Source: Prostheceraeus crozeri
Lineage: Eukaryota; Platyhelminthes; Polycladida; Euryleptidae
Direction of reading: 5' to 3'
Length of the DNA stretch: 64,000 bases
Assembly (NCBI GenBank): GCA_907163375.1
Contig: CAJQUW010003080.1
Location: forward strand, 62,001-126,000
Shown: positions 33,976 to 45,757 of the stretch, piece by piece
Numbering within the stretch: the first letter of the stretch is position 1
How the letters are laid out: every line of letters starts with the position of its first letter
The notes under the pieces: model-generated
The model's input: only the letters and a program-made list of their open reading frames with translations
The model's database searches: none
What the model was told of the DNA's origin: nothing
Position numbers and translations under genes: made by a program

Positions 33976-36500
33976 TTAAGGCTTGGTCATTATCTTGTCT
34001 TCATTTGCTGTTCATTTTTTATGAATAGACTGGCAATGATAATAGGGCCCTAGGTTGAAATCAGTGTAGGTCGCACCTCGTAGCTGAAGAATCGTACTGC
34101 ACGTAAACTTGAATTACGAATTTCCCATATAATGGACAGCAAATTTACGGAGCTCAACATTCTAACTCAACACTAGTTTTTGTGAAACTGAGTATCTCCT
34201 CTTGCGGATATAGCAAAAACGGATTTCTTTGACTACGGTGGAAAGATTCAAAACAATTGATTGATGACGTTGCATGTCATTTTCATTTTCTATCATCAAT
34301 CTCTGCCTCATAAGTCGCAGTGGTTTTGAACCCAGTGATGTGGAGAGGGAGAAAGATAGAGCACCTGTCCAGCCTCCAACCGCAGTCACCCCATCATATC
34401 CTGGGAGCTAGTATTATCCAAAGTAAATATATAAGGGATACGTTCAACATCAAAATTGATGTGAAAAATGAATAAAGCAGCAAATTTTATGTAGGAATCA
34501 CCAGAAAAGTGAAGTTGTCACCAAATATTCTAGCCACAGCGACTTCATGAAATTGATGAATATGAATATCTGAAAATTATCTTGGCGAAAAAAGATGGCG
34601 GATTTGTCGCCACTAAAAATACATTAGAGTAATGGGGAGTTTCCACACTTGATATATTTAAACACTTTGGTATTATCACTGCTTTATCTCTTACACTTGG
34701 ATCCCGCCATTAGATCTCACCGAAAATGAGGCGCTTCACTGCTCGCGTTTCATCATGCCATTAATGAAAGCTTACTACTACTCTCCCTTCGCTTGACATA
34801 CCGTAAAGCTATCTTTGCCTGCTACAGTCGACCTTTCTCCCGCGGGGAGATCCATTGGCCGGAGGCACACACGGTAAGCCATAAGCCTGCTTCAATGAGA
34901 GCTGGCTTGTGCGGAAAATAATGGGCAACGATTCATTAATTCAATTGTTGGAGGAGCCCAAACAAAAGTGATGTTCTGCTCAAAACCGCATAATCAAGGC
35001 CTTTCGATCGCCACCGACGATCATTATCAAGACACTGACACTGCTATCGAGATCATAGTTCAGTTCACAAACATGCATACATGACGTCACAGAACATCGA
35101 ACGCAAAAGACATGAATAAATGATGAAGACAAATGGATGTAAATAATGTCATGAAGCATGAGAGAGACACTAGCAAGAGACTGCAAACAACAATAAAAAT
35201 TATTAAATTATAGAAACAAAAAATTACAGTAAAATAATAAATAACCATAATGACAAAAAAACCTAAAAACGATATGACAAAATATAACAAAATCTCGATG
35301 TAAAAGTAAGAAACTATACACAACAATACCTTACAAGGTAAAACCAAAACACAAAAGTCAGAGGAAAAAGATATATCAATTAATTAATATTAAAAAATGT
35401 TATAAAGAATATTTAAAAAAATATGGGGGACCAAACAAAACATGAAGCAAAGAAACACTGTACACGAAAAACAAAGAAAGAGTTAGACAGACCTCGAGCT
35501 ACCAACGCTGTAAGAAACACGATTGCCACTACCAAACTTTCCACTCCATAGAGGTTCCTTGATGACCCGCTTTCTCCATATGCGTTCTTTGTCCAGGACT
35601 TCAGTTACATCAAAATCGGTGCTATGGTCCTGTTCCATGGCATGTCACTGGAATTACACTATTGTATTCAGGGGAGGAATGACTTAGTAAGTGCATTAGT
35701 AATAACTAGTAAGAGCTGGCTTACATAATAGCCGTCACCCGCTTGAGAACCGTTGGGCGATTATCTTTAATAGAACCGACGTTGTGATACAAGGCATCAT
35801 TCTTTATGCTTAAGCTTTACTACGTTTTATACTCCTACAAAAATTGGAAAAATTTCATGTATTTTCTTCTTCTGTCTGTTTGCATTACCTATCATGAAAA
35901 AAATACTGTGGAAATGACTGATGGCTTATTCTGTGTGCCTATGGCCTTAGAGGGTGGCGTTCACGCATGGAGTTACATTGGCGGCACAAAGCCATAAAAT
36001 CTGACTGGACGTTAAATAATCAATTATACATGTTGCAAAAATATATTAGTTATAGCTTTCAAAAATGCTGGAAAATACAACGCACACATTATTGATTGTG
36101 TTAGACGGTGACGGTCTATTCTTCAATATCTACGAGTCTAGAAGCATGATCAATAGCGCTGTACCTAATATGCACAGCAGCGGAAGCCACGGTTACCGCA
36201 GGTTGTAGTTTGCTAAATAATCAAAGGATTGTAATGTCAATTGATTAATTGTATTTTAGAAAAATTACAGTTTAAGTGCTACATATTATCTAGAGCTATG
36301 ATATACTTGCATGGCTGCTTTAAAGCAAGGTTTCAAAGATGATGGACGGCCAAAGGTAAGTCCTTGGACTGGATTTTTTCCTCTTGAACTCACCTCGGAT
36401 ACAACCCACACGTCTCATGCACAACCGTGTTACTTTTACAATGAAAAGTATTGTTATTAACTTGATTCAATTAAGATCTCGAATTAATGAATGGCGATCC
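33976..36500. other. PRKD intron, no gene seen
   Basis: At 34310-34385 the - strand has a weak B-box-like GGGTTCAAAACC. 35190-35440 is very A-rich on the + strand. No domain. Confidence 0.35.
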
Positions 36501-36514
36501 CTCTTCCTTCACCT

Positions 36515-37000
36515 GGCTTGAAGATGCCAAAGGATCAGCTGCGTATCATCATAAGCCTCCGACTAGGGGCAACAGTATGCGCACCTTATAAATGCAAATG
36601 TGGATCTGAAGTAGATAATTGTTGAACACATGGATTAAGCTGTCGATTTAATGCAGGAAGGCTAGGTCGACATACATGTAGTGAAGCCAATGCGATAATA
36701 AGACGGACACATGTCTTTGCTGGTATCCAATCAATTCTAGAACCTCATGGATTGAGCCGAAATGACGGTAAAAGACCAAATGGCGCGACGCTTATTCGTT
36801 GGGCTAGAGGACGTTCCGTCGTATGGGATTTTATATGCGTCGACACTTTGGCGACGAGCAATCTTCCGCTATCCCACCAGGAACACGGAATCATCGCATC
36901 GAAGGCGGAGGACAAAAAAGCTCAAGAAATACGAAGAATTTGCGGTTGATTATCACTTTTGCCCAATTGCCGTGGAAAGGATGGGGGCAGTGAGGATTTG
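36515..37000 (+). mobile_element. Non-LTR retroelement fragment (C-terminal region)
   Basis: + strand: LRIIISLRLGATVCAPYKCK, CGSEVDNC, HGLSCRFNAGRLGRH, LEPHGLSRNDGKRPNGATL, RWARGRSVVWDFICVDTLAT, then in the next frame KYEEFAVDYHFCPIAVERMG. This is the block RLG..VC.PH.C.CG, HGLSC, GR..RH, DGKRPDGxT, G....WDxTxxDT, KKYxxL...FxPxAxET seen at the C-terminal end of RT-bearing LINE proteins in many invertebrates. One stop and one frameshift visible. RT motifs are not present in this fragment. The LINE clade is uncertain. Confidence 0.72.
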
Positions 37001-37039
37001 CGCGGACATGCATTTTATGATGCATATTCATCGTTGTTT

Positions 37040-38024
37040 ACTTTTAAATAAATTCCGGATATCTATAAGAAAAAAAATTAATAACTCATATTACTATCCA
37101 TTGAATTTCGAGTTTAGTAAGAATCGATGAAGATTTAATGCACATAAAATTAGCGAGAGAAGAGCATGAAAACGAAATGATCGTCAGTATTCAGTCATTT
37201 GAATTATCAATCCAGGTGGAGTCAATTCAAACAAAGCTTTCACCGGATGCGATTTTGAACCAATGATTGTTCGGATGCCAGCCGATTACTCAATAAACTC
37301 AGTCACAAGATCAAACTTGACATGAAATGATAGAGCTCATTGACTTTGATCTAACCGATCTCATGCGCTCTCAACATGACCTATTTGTTCCTCGCTCTTC
37401 GTGACGCTCGTTAATCATTCGATTGATCTGTCAGAGAAATAGTCTCGATGATTGATAAAGCATCTTCTATTCGTTTAATTAAAGATGTAGAAACCCAACG
37501 GATAAAGTCACGAATTCTTTGCTCTTTCATTAAATGAAAAACAGCGATAGAATCATTCATGGCAAGAATATTAGAGGAACTCAAGGGAAATGTAGTAGCG
37601 CATATCATTCATATCTTTAGCCAACGTCGGCATTGAACCGCCAAAACGCTATTTCGTCACAGTATAAAGTTTGCTAATAATGTCGATTTGATCCGATGTT
37701 GAATTTCCCTCTTTGATAGCGGCAACAGCTTGGGGTCATGCAGGAGGTTGTTTCTTAATGATAAAGTGATTGACGAAAAATAAATGAACGTTCAGGTCAG
37801 CAGAATTGAGGGGAATGATTCCCATTGATGAATTTTCTCATGGCTGATAGGCGTCCTGCGGAAATGCTTTTCGATTTTATCATCGCAGCTCTATGTAGAG
37901 AATAAAATTATTCAGGATCAAAGTCGAATGCTTGTGGTTGCAAATTTCTGACAGAGCTCTTTTTGCGTTCCTTTATTTAGTACATACGTTTTCTGATTGG
38001 TGCATTTTTCTTCGGTGAATCAGT
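37040..38024. other. PRKD intron, no gene seen
   Basis: AT-rich; no recognised feature. Confidence 0.4.
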
Positions 38025-38032
38025 AATTCTAC

Positions 38033-39047
38033 CAGGGTGGCACCATGTCGTGGTGTGGGGAGGTTTTAACAGGTGTCACCCTGTTAAAACATGTTAAAAC
38101 ACCTGTTAAAACCTGTCAAAACATGTCAAAACCTAAATTTAATATAATTATATATATTATATTATTACCGCATAACTTCTAAAGTTATGTTTCAAAAATT
38201 GTATTTTTGTTATAAAGAAATCATCCACTGAAAAGTCCATTAATTCATGCCAAATCTGTATTCAAATTACAGTGACAAAAATGTACGAAACTCTGAAAAA
38301 TTGACTGAAACCTATGTAACAAACGAATCACCTGGAAGGAACAACAAATCGTGCTCAAAAAATCAATTAATTGTTCAAGCAGCTAACAGAATTTGGTAGT
38401 ATTAAAAATCTGAGCTATCAAGTTCGAAACGAAATTGTGATAATTCATGATAGCGAAGCAGATGACAATATCACGTGCTTGATCTTAATTGGACGTGAAA
38501 TGATTTGACGAACCAATAAATGAAGTCTTGTCTAGGAGTACCAATCCTGCTTTCCCAAATGATTTTCAAGAATCCGGTACACACGTGTTTCTTGGAATGA
38601 TCATTTGGACACTTGTATAAAGAAGGGAGCGGAATATCGCCTTTTTATAAGATAAGCGCTGCTCTGTTTATGACACAGACCTGAAGTATGGTTCAGCTTC
38701 ATGGAGGTTGCAGAGATAACAGCTGACTGCTTAGCGTCAATTAATTTGCGTAGACTGGTCGGCTCAAGACCCATTCCATATGAGTGCAGCAGATATTCGA
38801 CCATATAAACGACACATAGTAGCCTATAGGCTTACAATACATAGACACAGGAATGAAAGCAAGGTCATGCTAGAGCACTATCCAGATTACCCAAATCATC
38901 AGTTTTGTACATTAATTGTAAATGTGAAATAAGCTGTAAAAATTGCCCATTCACAGGCACTTTTTATAAAGAATTACCAGATCTGAGAACTCACATTAGC
39001 GATTATTACATAGTTTTAACAGGGTGTTAAAACCTGGTGCCACCCTG
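38033..39047. mobile_element. hAT-like non-autonomous element with subterminal repeats (1,015 bp)
   Basis: Ends CAGGGTGGCACCATG and inverted CAGGGTGGCACCAGG, with an exact 8-bp duplication AATTCTAC (38025-38032, 39048-39055). The left subterminal 80 bp repeats GTTAAAAC / GTCAAAAC about six times; the right end has GTTTTAAC and GTTAAAAC. hAT transposases bind such clustered subterminal words. No transposase recognised inside. Confidence 0.9.
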
Positions 39048-39159
39048 AATTCTACAGTGACTTCTCTTCAGTTTTTCAATTTTTCACTCTTACTCTCTTT
39101 TTGTAGGGAATCAAGCATGAAATAAAATCACAAAGTTCGATATTAATTGATATTCAGCC

Positions 39160-39470
39160 TTATACCTACGTCCGGTTCGCTTGTATAGCAGTTCTCCACT
39201 TCACGCGGTCGTTAGCATCTTCCATACGAAGTGCGAGCGCTCGAAGGTCTTCTTTGATGTTATTGGTCCATGATTTCTTTGGACGTCCAACCGGTCGGCG
39301 ACCATCCACTTGCAATTTCCGCACGCGCTTCACATTCGTCTTTCCTCTCCACATGACCACACCATCTTGGCCGGCGTCTTCTTATAGAGTCACCGATAGG
39401 CTCCAGGCACCTTCTTCTTCTGAGCTCTTCATTGGAGGAGACTCCGCACATCCAACGGACCATTTAATGA
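39160..39470 (-). mobile_element. LINE 3' fragment (reverse transcriptase C-terminus)
   Basis: - strand: MVRWMCGVSSNEELRRR, DSIRRRRPRWCGHVERKDE, then after a frame change VKRVRKLQVDGRRPVGRPKK, SWTNNIKEDLRAL, DANDRVKWRTAIQANRT. The blocks RWxGHVER, GRRxxGRPKKxWxDNIKEDL and DRxKWR are the conserved tail of RTE/L2-like LINE proteins. One frameshift visible. It stops about 290 bp before the PRKD exon. Confidence 0.82.
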
Positions 39471-39756
39471 ATTATTTCATTCACTTCAAGACGCCTCAAG
39501 TTTGGCAAAAATTGAGTTACCTTGATATAGTGTGAAATAGAAACGTTACCGATTATCATTACATTATGATATTGTTCTTGAAAGGATAAGGGGAGCTGGC
39601 TTATGTTGAAGCGTGACTCCCCTTGGCGATATTTCTTTAGACACCCTTATGACTTCAGTCACATCTCCGAGAAGTGCATGGTTTGAAGAATGTCATGTTC
39701 CTGTAATTATAGGCTCGAAATTCACTTGATAAACGTTTTTTGTATTCATTTTTCAG

Positions 39757-40038
39757 GCTGTGGAAGAAATTTTCACAAGCGATGCGCCTTCAAAATTCCC
39801 AACAACTGTAGTTTATCGCGACGGATGGGAGAAGTTGTCGCTCTGGCTTCAATCAACTTACCTGCAGTTACTGGCAAACAATCGTGGACGGGGCGACCTG
39901 TATGGCTGGAAAGAGAATATGCTGGGAGAGTCAAAGTACCACACACATTCGTAGTGCATTCCTACACAAAGCCGACCATTTGTCAATACTGCAAGAAACT
40001 GCTCCATGGACTGTTTCGTCAAGGATTGCAGTGCAAAG
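39757..40038 (+). CDS. PRKD: Protein kinase D, internal exon, end of C1a, linker and start of C1b
   Basis: Seen: exon of 282 nt between a TTTTTCAG acceptor and a GTGAGA donor, phase 1 at both ends, so it joins the 14285 exon in frame. It supplies [18 protein letters not shown], finishing C1a (C-X2-C-X4-H-X2-C-X7-C), then a linker of about 40 residues, then [20 protein letters not shown] and [15 protein letters not shown], the first part of C1b (H-X12-C-X2-C-X13-C). Known: the linker is longer in vertebrate PKDs and carries phosphorylation sites; TGRPxxLxxxxxxxVKVPHTFxxHSYT is diagnostic for PKD. The next exon should begin by completing a Gly/Asp codon followed by CxxNCHKRC; I did not find it before 64000, so the following intron is probably over 24 kb. 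Kinase and PH domains are outside the window. Confidence 0.95.
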
Positions 40039-40137
40039 GTGAGATGCTTGTTATTGAAAGTTGTTTTATGAAGGAAAGAATAAATGGGATTGTGAAAAAT
40101 TCATATCAGTTCAGTTTTGAATAAACTTGACTGTTTG

Positions 40138-40317
40138 TGGCGTGGTAGGCTGCTCGGGGCTTCGATGGTGCTGACATAGTCAGACCTTAAATTGGAGCGT
40201 TTTGATCTTTTAGCGCAGATGTCCTTCCTACCGACTTCCAATGACACCCTCGGGGCTCGACCCCAGGACCGAGAGATCGCTATGCCAAGCACTTAACTAC
40301 TGTGCCACTGAGACCCA
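40138..40317 (-). mobile_element. SINE-A copy 3
   Basis: - strand: head GGGTCTCAGTGGCACAGTAG, AAGTGCTTGGCATAGCGATC, B box GGGGTCGAGCCCCGAGGG, GTCATTGGAAGTCGGTAGG, tail ending CCCCGAGCAGCC. Begins 100 bp into the intron after PRKD exon 39757-40038. Confidence 0.88.
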
Positions 40318-40973
40318 TTTTTTGTTTGTCTGTGGCGTATTGACAAAGTCTAACGATCAGGAGGCAAGATGATCAAGTCTGTCGACAAGAGAAAGAGTAA
40401 CCGGGCTCCTCATAACAAATTAAGTAAAAGAAAAATGAAAAACCTTCTTCATACTCGGAAGGACATTTCGCGTTTCTTCCATGTGGCGGAGTTTTACTTC
40501 ATCCTGCGCTCATTCGTTTGTGCTGCGTGTTTAGCAGAGTGCACTTTTTTTAAAAGGTACCTTAGTTGCTTGGTGATCTTGTATATTACTCACTTAACTG
40601 ATTGCCGCTGATGAACATCGACATCTAAGCACGTAGATGAATTTTTTCCATTTCCTCCGGAAAAACGCTTTCTCGGAAGACTAATTTCTTCCACTAAGAA
40701 ATTAATTCCGGAAGAAGCCGAACGTTGCTATTAAATATGCGTGGAACAATAAAGTACTTTCGAGCCAATGTGTGTTTTTCATTCACACGGCTATTTGAAG
40801 CACTATTTTCAACTTGAGAGATTGTGACTTGATTAATGCTCATTACCAATCAAACATTGAAAAAATTAAAGCCACATACTTGCAACGGGACCAACATATA
40901 TATTACTTCAATATACATGTTGGGTATTCGTTTGCCATATGCTCCAGAAAAAAGTAATTAGAAGATATAATCA
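40318..40973. other. PRKD intron, no gene seen
   Basis: Short frame 40369-40611 has no domain. Confidence 0.4.
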
Positions 40974-40975
40974 TA

Positions 40976-42330
40976 CGTGGTGCGCCCAAAAAGTTTCCGG
41001 CCTTAGCATTTTATAAAGCGAAAAGATTTAATCCAATGACGTTTTTATTTAGTACATTATAGCTATTTCTCAAACCAATTGCCGTTCGCGGCCAAACACT
41101 TTTCCCAGCGAACTGGGAGTGCCTTGAAAGCATCAAGGAAAAAAGCGGGAGGTAATAGGCCAAAACAGTTTCTTACAGTCTCTTCCAAAGCTGCGGCACT
41201 TTCAAAATGAGTCCCGCGGAGATGGCGTTTCAACTCGTTGAAAAGGCAATAGTCTGATGGAGCCAAATCCGGGCTATAAGGTGGATGCTTCACAAGTTCG
41301 AAGCCCGCGCTGCCGATCTTCTCCAAGGCAGCTCGACAAGTGTGCACTGGAGCGTTGTCCTGAAGGAACCAATGAGGCAGACCTCTTGGCTTGCGAACCT
41401 TGCTGCGGACCTGCTGAATCAGCTCGTCGTAATATTCACCGGTCACTGTCTCCTGTCTTTGTAGGAAATCCAGGAAGATGATTCCTCCTGCATTCCAGAA
41501 GGCAGTGAGCATCATTTCTCTTCGGATCGCTCCAGATCGTTGCTTCCAGACTTTGACTTCATCAGGCCTGCGCCATTCCAGATATTCTAGCCTGGATTCA
41601 GGTGCGTACAGGCTCAGTGGCGTTTCATCAACAGTGATGATGTTCCTCAAGAAATTATCGCCGTGGCGGCGATAAATTTCAAGATTCACTAGGCAGGCTT
41701 CACGGCGTCGGGTGCACATCTCGGTGGTCAAGAAGCGCGGAACAAAGCGAGACGAAACCTTGTTGAAGCGCATTTCGTGCAGCATCTCGCCAACAGATCC
41801 TTTCGACAGTTTCAGAGACTCAGCAAGCTGTCTTGTTGTCACCTTCCTGTCTTCAAGGACCAGTCTCTCCAATTTGGCGCGGTTTTCTTCGTTGTCAGAA
41901 GTCTTTGGGCGGCCTTCTCTTTCTTCGTCAGCCACAAGTTGACATCCTCTCTTGAACTCGGCAATCCAAAACTTGATCGTCGATTCTGACGGACACTTGT
42001 CTGCGTAAGCAAGAAGTAAGTTCGCTTTAATGTCTGCACTTGACTGACCAAGCAGAAGACAAAAACGAATCGCGCTTCGATACTCCACTTTATCCAAGTG
42101 ATCAAGTCGCAATGAAGTCATCCTTTCAGTGCGCTTTCACGAGTGAAAATGATTTTTGACTAAGTGCGTTCGCTGGTTGAAATCAGATGTCTATGAACAG
42201 ATGTCAGATCAGATATCTATGATCCTGACCGTTTCTAGCTCTCAAAGAACCAATGTATTGATTCAGATGTTTAGTTTAGAAATTGAAAGGAATTTCTGTC
42301 ATTGGCCGGAAACTTTTTGGGCGCACCACG
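40976..42330 (-). mobile_element. Intact-looking mariner transposon (1,355 bp)
   Basis: Terminal inverted repeats of 27 bp match perfectly (left starts CGTGGTGCGCCCAAAAAG; right is its exact inverse ending GGGCGCACCACG), flanked by TA at 40974-40975 and 42331-42332. It carries one uninterrupted transposase gene (separate entry), a 209-bp leader and an 87-bp trailer. Identical ends plus an open gene indicate recent insertion. It lies in the PRKD intron after the 39757 exon, transcribed opposite to PRKD. Confidence 0.95.
41063..42121 (-). CDS. Mariner transposase, DD34D, full length
   Basis: Cut-and-paste transposase that would bind the element's inverted repeats and move it into TA sites; acts in the nucleus. 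Length 352 aa, within the family's usual 340-360. Seen: first helix-turn-helix at about 15-60 (ADIKANLLLAYADKCPSEST, IKFWIAEFKRG); second HTH at about 90-118 (DRKVTTRQLAESLKLSKGSV); the linker SRFVPRFLT at 124-132 in place of WVPHEL; catalytic Asp165 (IITVDETPLSLY), Asp255 (WFLQDNAPVHT) and Asp290 (YSPDLAPSDYCLFNELK), with 34 residues between the last two. The YSPDLAP motif is intact. The first Met gives the expected N-terminus and no longer start is needed. No stop, frameshift or missing catalytic residue. Single copy in this window; the mariner at 651-2762 is a different, dead lineage. Confidence 0.96.
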   Translation of the reverse strand: MTSLRLDHLDKVEYRSAIRFCLLLGQSSADIKANLLLAYADKCPSESTIKFWIAEFKRGCQLVADEEREGRPKTSDNEENRAKLERLVLEDRKVTTRQLAESLKLSKGSVGEMLHEMRFNKVSSRFVPRFLTTEMCTRRREACLVNLEIYRRHGDNFLRNIITVDETPLSLYAPESRLEYLEWRRPDEVKVWKQRSGAIRREMMLTAFWNAGGIIFLDFLQRQETVTGEYYDELIQQVRSKVRKPRGLPHWFLQDNAPVHTCRAALEKIGSAGFELVKHPPYSPDLAPSDYCLFNELKRHLRGTHFESAAALEETVRNCFGLLPPAFFLDAFKALPVRWEKCLAANGNWFEK

Positions 42331-42332
42331 TA

Positions 42333-43050
42333 GTTCTCTTAAAAAAAGTTCTCGGATATAATCGCATGTATATTGTATATTGATTTGAGAATGGCTGTGG
42401 GATATGAATACCGGGGGCCGAACTATATTGAAGTATATCATCCTGGTCATACGGATTACACATTTACATCTTAATTTATATCCATTACAATTTTATAATC
42501 GACTTATGAAATAATGAATTATGCCCTATAAACATAAAATATCAGTTCTTGTAGTTCCCTATCTTGTATATCCATGAAATACTTCTGCTTGTTGATTTTG
42601 GAATTTCTTCTATTCTAATTTTGTCACTTATTTTAACATGATGGAACCATGAGCATTGCGAGACAAACCGGAACGTCACAAGATTCACTGATATTACATG
42701 TAGATCTTAACTTCCCTTAAATCAGTGTGCGGTGTGTTGCGTAGAACGGAATGCAGATGTGATGACGATCAGTCGTATTTAGCTGCGTGGTAATGATATC
42801 ATGACACTTGATAATAGGATTTTCTTTTTAGGAGTTATATGGAGTGGATATTTCGTCCAGAAGGGAGAATGAGAATTGTCTGGAAATTGAATGAATTTCG
42901 TTACTGAAATCACTTAAACCTTTTCAATCTAGAAATTGATAACCTTCACTGTGGATTTACTGAAAATACTGCGTCACTGCAAGCCCATTAGGAGAGACTA
43001 TTATCTTTTGTTCGAGAAATAGATAATTTGAAGCAATATTTTGATATATT
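42333..43050. other. PRKD intron, no gene seen
   Basis: AT-rich; no recognised feature. The next PRKD exon (end of C1b) was looked for and not found. Confidence 0.4.
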
Positions 43051-43057
43051 CTTTTTT

Positions 43058-43205
43058 TGTGGTCTCAGTGGCACAGTGGGTAAGTGCTTGATCTTGCGAT
43101 CTTTCGCACGCGCGGTCGACCCCGAGAATGTCAATGGAAGTCGGCATCCAAGTCAGCACCATCCCAGCAAGCCCTGGGGAGTAGTGACTGAGCTGTATTG
43201 TCTAA
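43058..43205 (+). mobile_element. SINE-A copy 4
   Basis: Head GTGGTCTCAGTGGCACAG, GGGTAAGTGCTTGATCTTGC, B box GCGGTCGACCCCGAGAATG, GTCAATGGAAGTCGGC, tail AGCCCTGGGGAGTAGTG. Confidence 0.87.
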
Positions 43206-45430
43206 TATAAATTCATGTTATGCTGGTGATTCCTCTTGCGTCTTTTGTTCCATTTGGCATCAGACTTCACTGAAAATGTTTTCAATTTTTACCTCGTGAT
43301 TCATTTACAATATAAGGATAAATATATGATTGATGATAATTTGATATCAGTGATCTCTAAGATTCCATTCTGCGTAAGATGTTGTGCCAGAATATGCAAT
43401 CATTTATCTCTACAGTTCTTCTGTTATCAATAACAAATTGTATAGAGGAGATTAATTATACTGAATGAAATAATTTATCCAGCACCACATTTTGTATTGC
43501 TGGCAAAGTCTTCGGTAATTTGCAGAAATATTGGTTGGAAAGGTGATTTTTCGTGTGAGTTTACTTAGCCAATTGTGAAATATGACAGAATTGTGTTGAA
43601 AATCGTGGATCTCATTTTTTTCAACAGCATGTGCAATAAAGTGCATCAACGATCTTTGCATCCGTATTATGATCTGATTCAATGATTTTGTCGACGATGG
43701 TGTTCAACAGAGGGTTTGTAATCATCCGAAATTCAACTTGATCTTAAACATGTTGTAATCTACAGCATTTTTCCTTCGATTCTTAGACATATCACATTTC
43801 GGCATTAACAAATCAAGTCTGAGGTTATCATAGCGACCTTCAACCTTCCTGCTGTCAACATTTCACAGCTTTGCAATTAGGAGAACCTAACCCCCAGCGT
43901 ACGACTCTGTAAGCCACATTTGGGCGACAGGGTCATTGTCAAATGTAAAATGGATCTACATATACTTCGAGTCGACATGTTACTCATTACGCTTTAGTCT
44001 GTGCATGTGTTGATCGTCCATTCATGTTAAGATGCGAATGCAGGCATTTGTGAACTGACACACCAAAACAAAACATTGTGAATTATTCGAAATCTATGGT
44101 AGTAGAGTCATTGATTTAGCAACTGCTGTTGCCATATGGTCAACTCTGATTGTGAAAGTTTTTAATTTTTCTTACACTTGCTATTGAAACGCTCCAACAT
44201 TTTATCCACATAAAAACAAAACAAACAAATAGATCAGAATTTTTTCTAATGATAAATGAATCTCCTTTAAGTCGTGTTTCTGCATCTAATTGAGCGTTTT
44301 AACGTTGCACTTCAATGAATATAGTGGAATATTAAGACTAAATTCGGACAAACCGCAAAGCGAATAATTCAAATCGCAAACAGAGCAAGGCGCCTACATG
44401 TCTTGTTTGAATAGATTAAAAATCATTCTGTGGATGTTACAGATGCCGTTAAAGATTTGACATAAATAGTGGATCTCTCGGAAGTAGGTATCTACGGATT
44501 AAAAATGGTTTTTAGTGTCCGATGATGTAAAGATTTACTTGTGTATTTACGGACAAGAGGAAGAACATCTTTAGGGTGTTGATGATAGAGAAATTTGAAA
44601 GAGAGTATTTTGCGGATGCATTTACGGATTAAGGATGGACATTTGGCAATTGCAGTTTGACATTTGAAATTGAATTTCATGCGGATGTAGATTTGCAATA
44701 AGTTCAACTCCATAGCAATCGAGTGGACAAATCTAAATTCAAACTCTTCATAACTTTATCTCTTCGATTTGTTAATTTGAGATAGTTCCTCTACCGTGCA
44801 AGTGCGGAAGACGCCAGGAGTACCATCGATTATAGCGATGTCACAGTGGATAATGAAACTAAAATCACGAAAAGCTCCTATGCTGACATTATTCTTGATA
44901 AGTAACTGAACCGTTTTGTTATTTAATCGAAGCACTTCAATTCCTACAAGATGAAATGTCTCAAGAATTTCGCCAACTAGCTCGCCTCGCAGACTGTCTT
45001 GATAACTACTTCATTCGAAGGTCAAGAAAAAGAAGTTCCCTAGATAAACAATGCAATTAATCGCATCGCCGAAAAGCTTTCGAAAATTGTGTCTGGGTTG
45101 TCCAGTTGACATTAATCTCAGTCTCAGGCAAAAGTAATTGCAAGTCTGGAAATCATCGATTTCAAAACCTGCAACAAATTATATATTCGGTAAAGAAATT
45201 GAAGAGAAATTGCACGACTAATTAAAGTATTGAAGAAATATTCATTTAGGTGACAAAATTGCGCGGCGGTCAGCGGATTTCCTCACTTTCTGTAGTCAGG
45301 AAGGCAATTTTGGAAATAAGTTTCTCTCTCTGTCGGTCTGTCCACAGAATGTGAGCCTGCGGACGTGGCGAAAATTTGTCAAATTAATTTAGTTTTAAAG
45401 TACAAAAGTTTCACTCTGTAATTGACTTTT
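43206..45430. other. PRKD intron, no gene seen
   Basis: AT-rich, 2.2 kb. No recognised repeat end or domain. Confidence 0.4.
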
Positions 45431-45479
45431 CCATCTGACTAATTAGATTGAACTGCGAAGTTAAATTCATTTGTTCAAC

Positions 45480-45612
45480 TTTTGGAGTTTACGCTCCCCT
45501 CAATAATGTAATTTTGTGCAAATGAATTCGGTCAATCTAAATATGCGTGTCAGGGGACTCGAACCCACGACCACGCTGGTTACATAGCCACTTGCACTGC
45601 GAGAGATAAGAT
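45480..45612 (-). mobile_element. tRNA-derived SINE (third type)
   Basis: - strand: TCGCAGTGCAAGTGGC as A-box region, then GTCGTGGGTTCGAGTCCCC, a perfect B box (GGTTCGAGTCC). The acceptor ends do not pair, and an AT-rich body follows, so a SINE rather than a tRNA gene. No second copy seen in the window. Confidence 0.65.
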
Positions 45613-45757
45613 TTCACCAGCATATATAAATAAGTATAGAAATCTAATTTAGCTACCTTACGATTCATGTGACCAATCAATCGGAAACTATTAGTGAGCT
45701 AATCTCAACATTAAACTTTATCGGATTGCATTATCTATTACCTGAATCAATAGGAAT

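Larger units (their letters stand above)
14417..39756 (+). other. PRKD: PRKD phase-1 intron, 25.3 kb
   Basis: GT (14417) to AG (39756), splitting the C1a zinc finger between its third and fourth cysteines. It holds two nested Tc1-like elements, several hAT-like elements and MITEs, SINEs, LINE tails and a 28-bp hairpin. The exon-exon phase match and the uninterrupted C1 signature across the junction are the evidence that it is one intron. Confidence 0.88.

Noticed and set aside
41257-41989. Several + strand frames of 65-76 codons
   Set aside because: Antisense shadows of the intact mariner transposase.
16208-42860. Matching 21-bp words coding MEWIFRP at about 16208 and 42840, each after an AG
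   Set aside because: 18 of 21 matches is expected by chance in 64 kb of AT-rich DNA; the reading frames differ afterwards and neither fits PKD.
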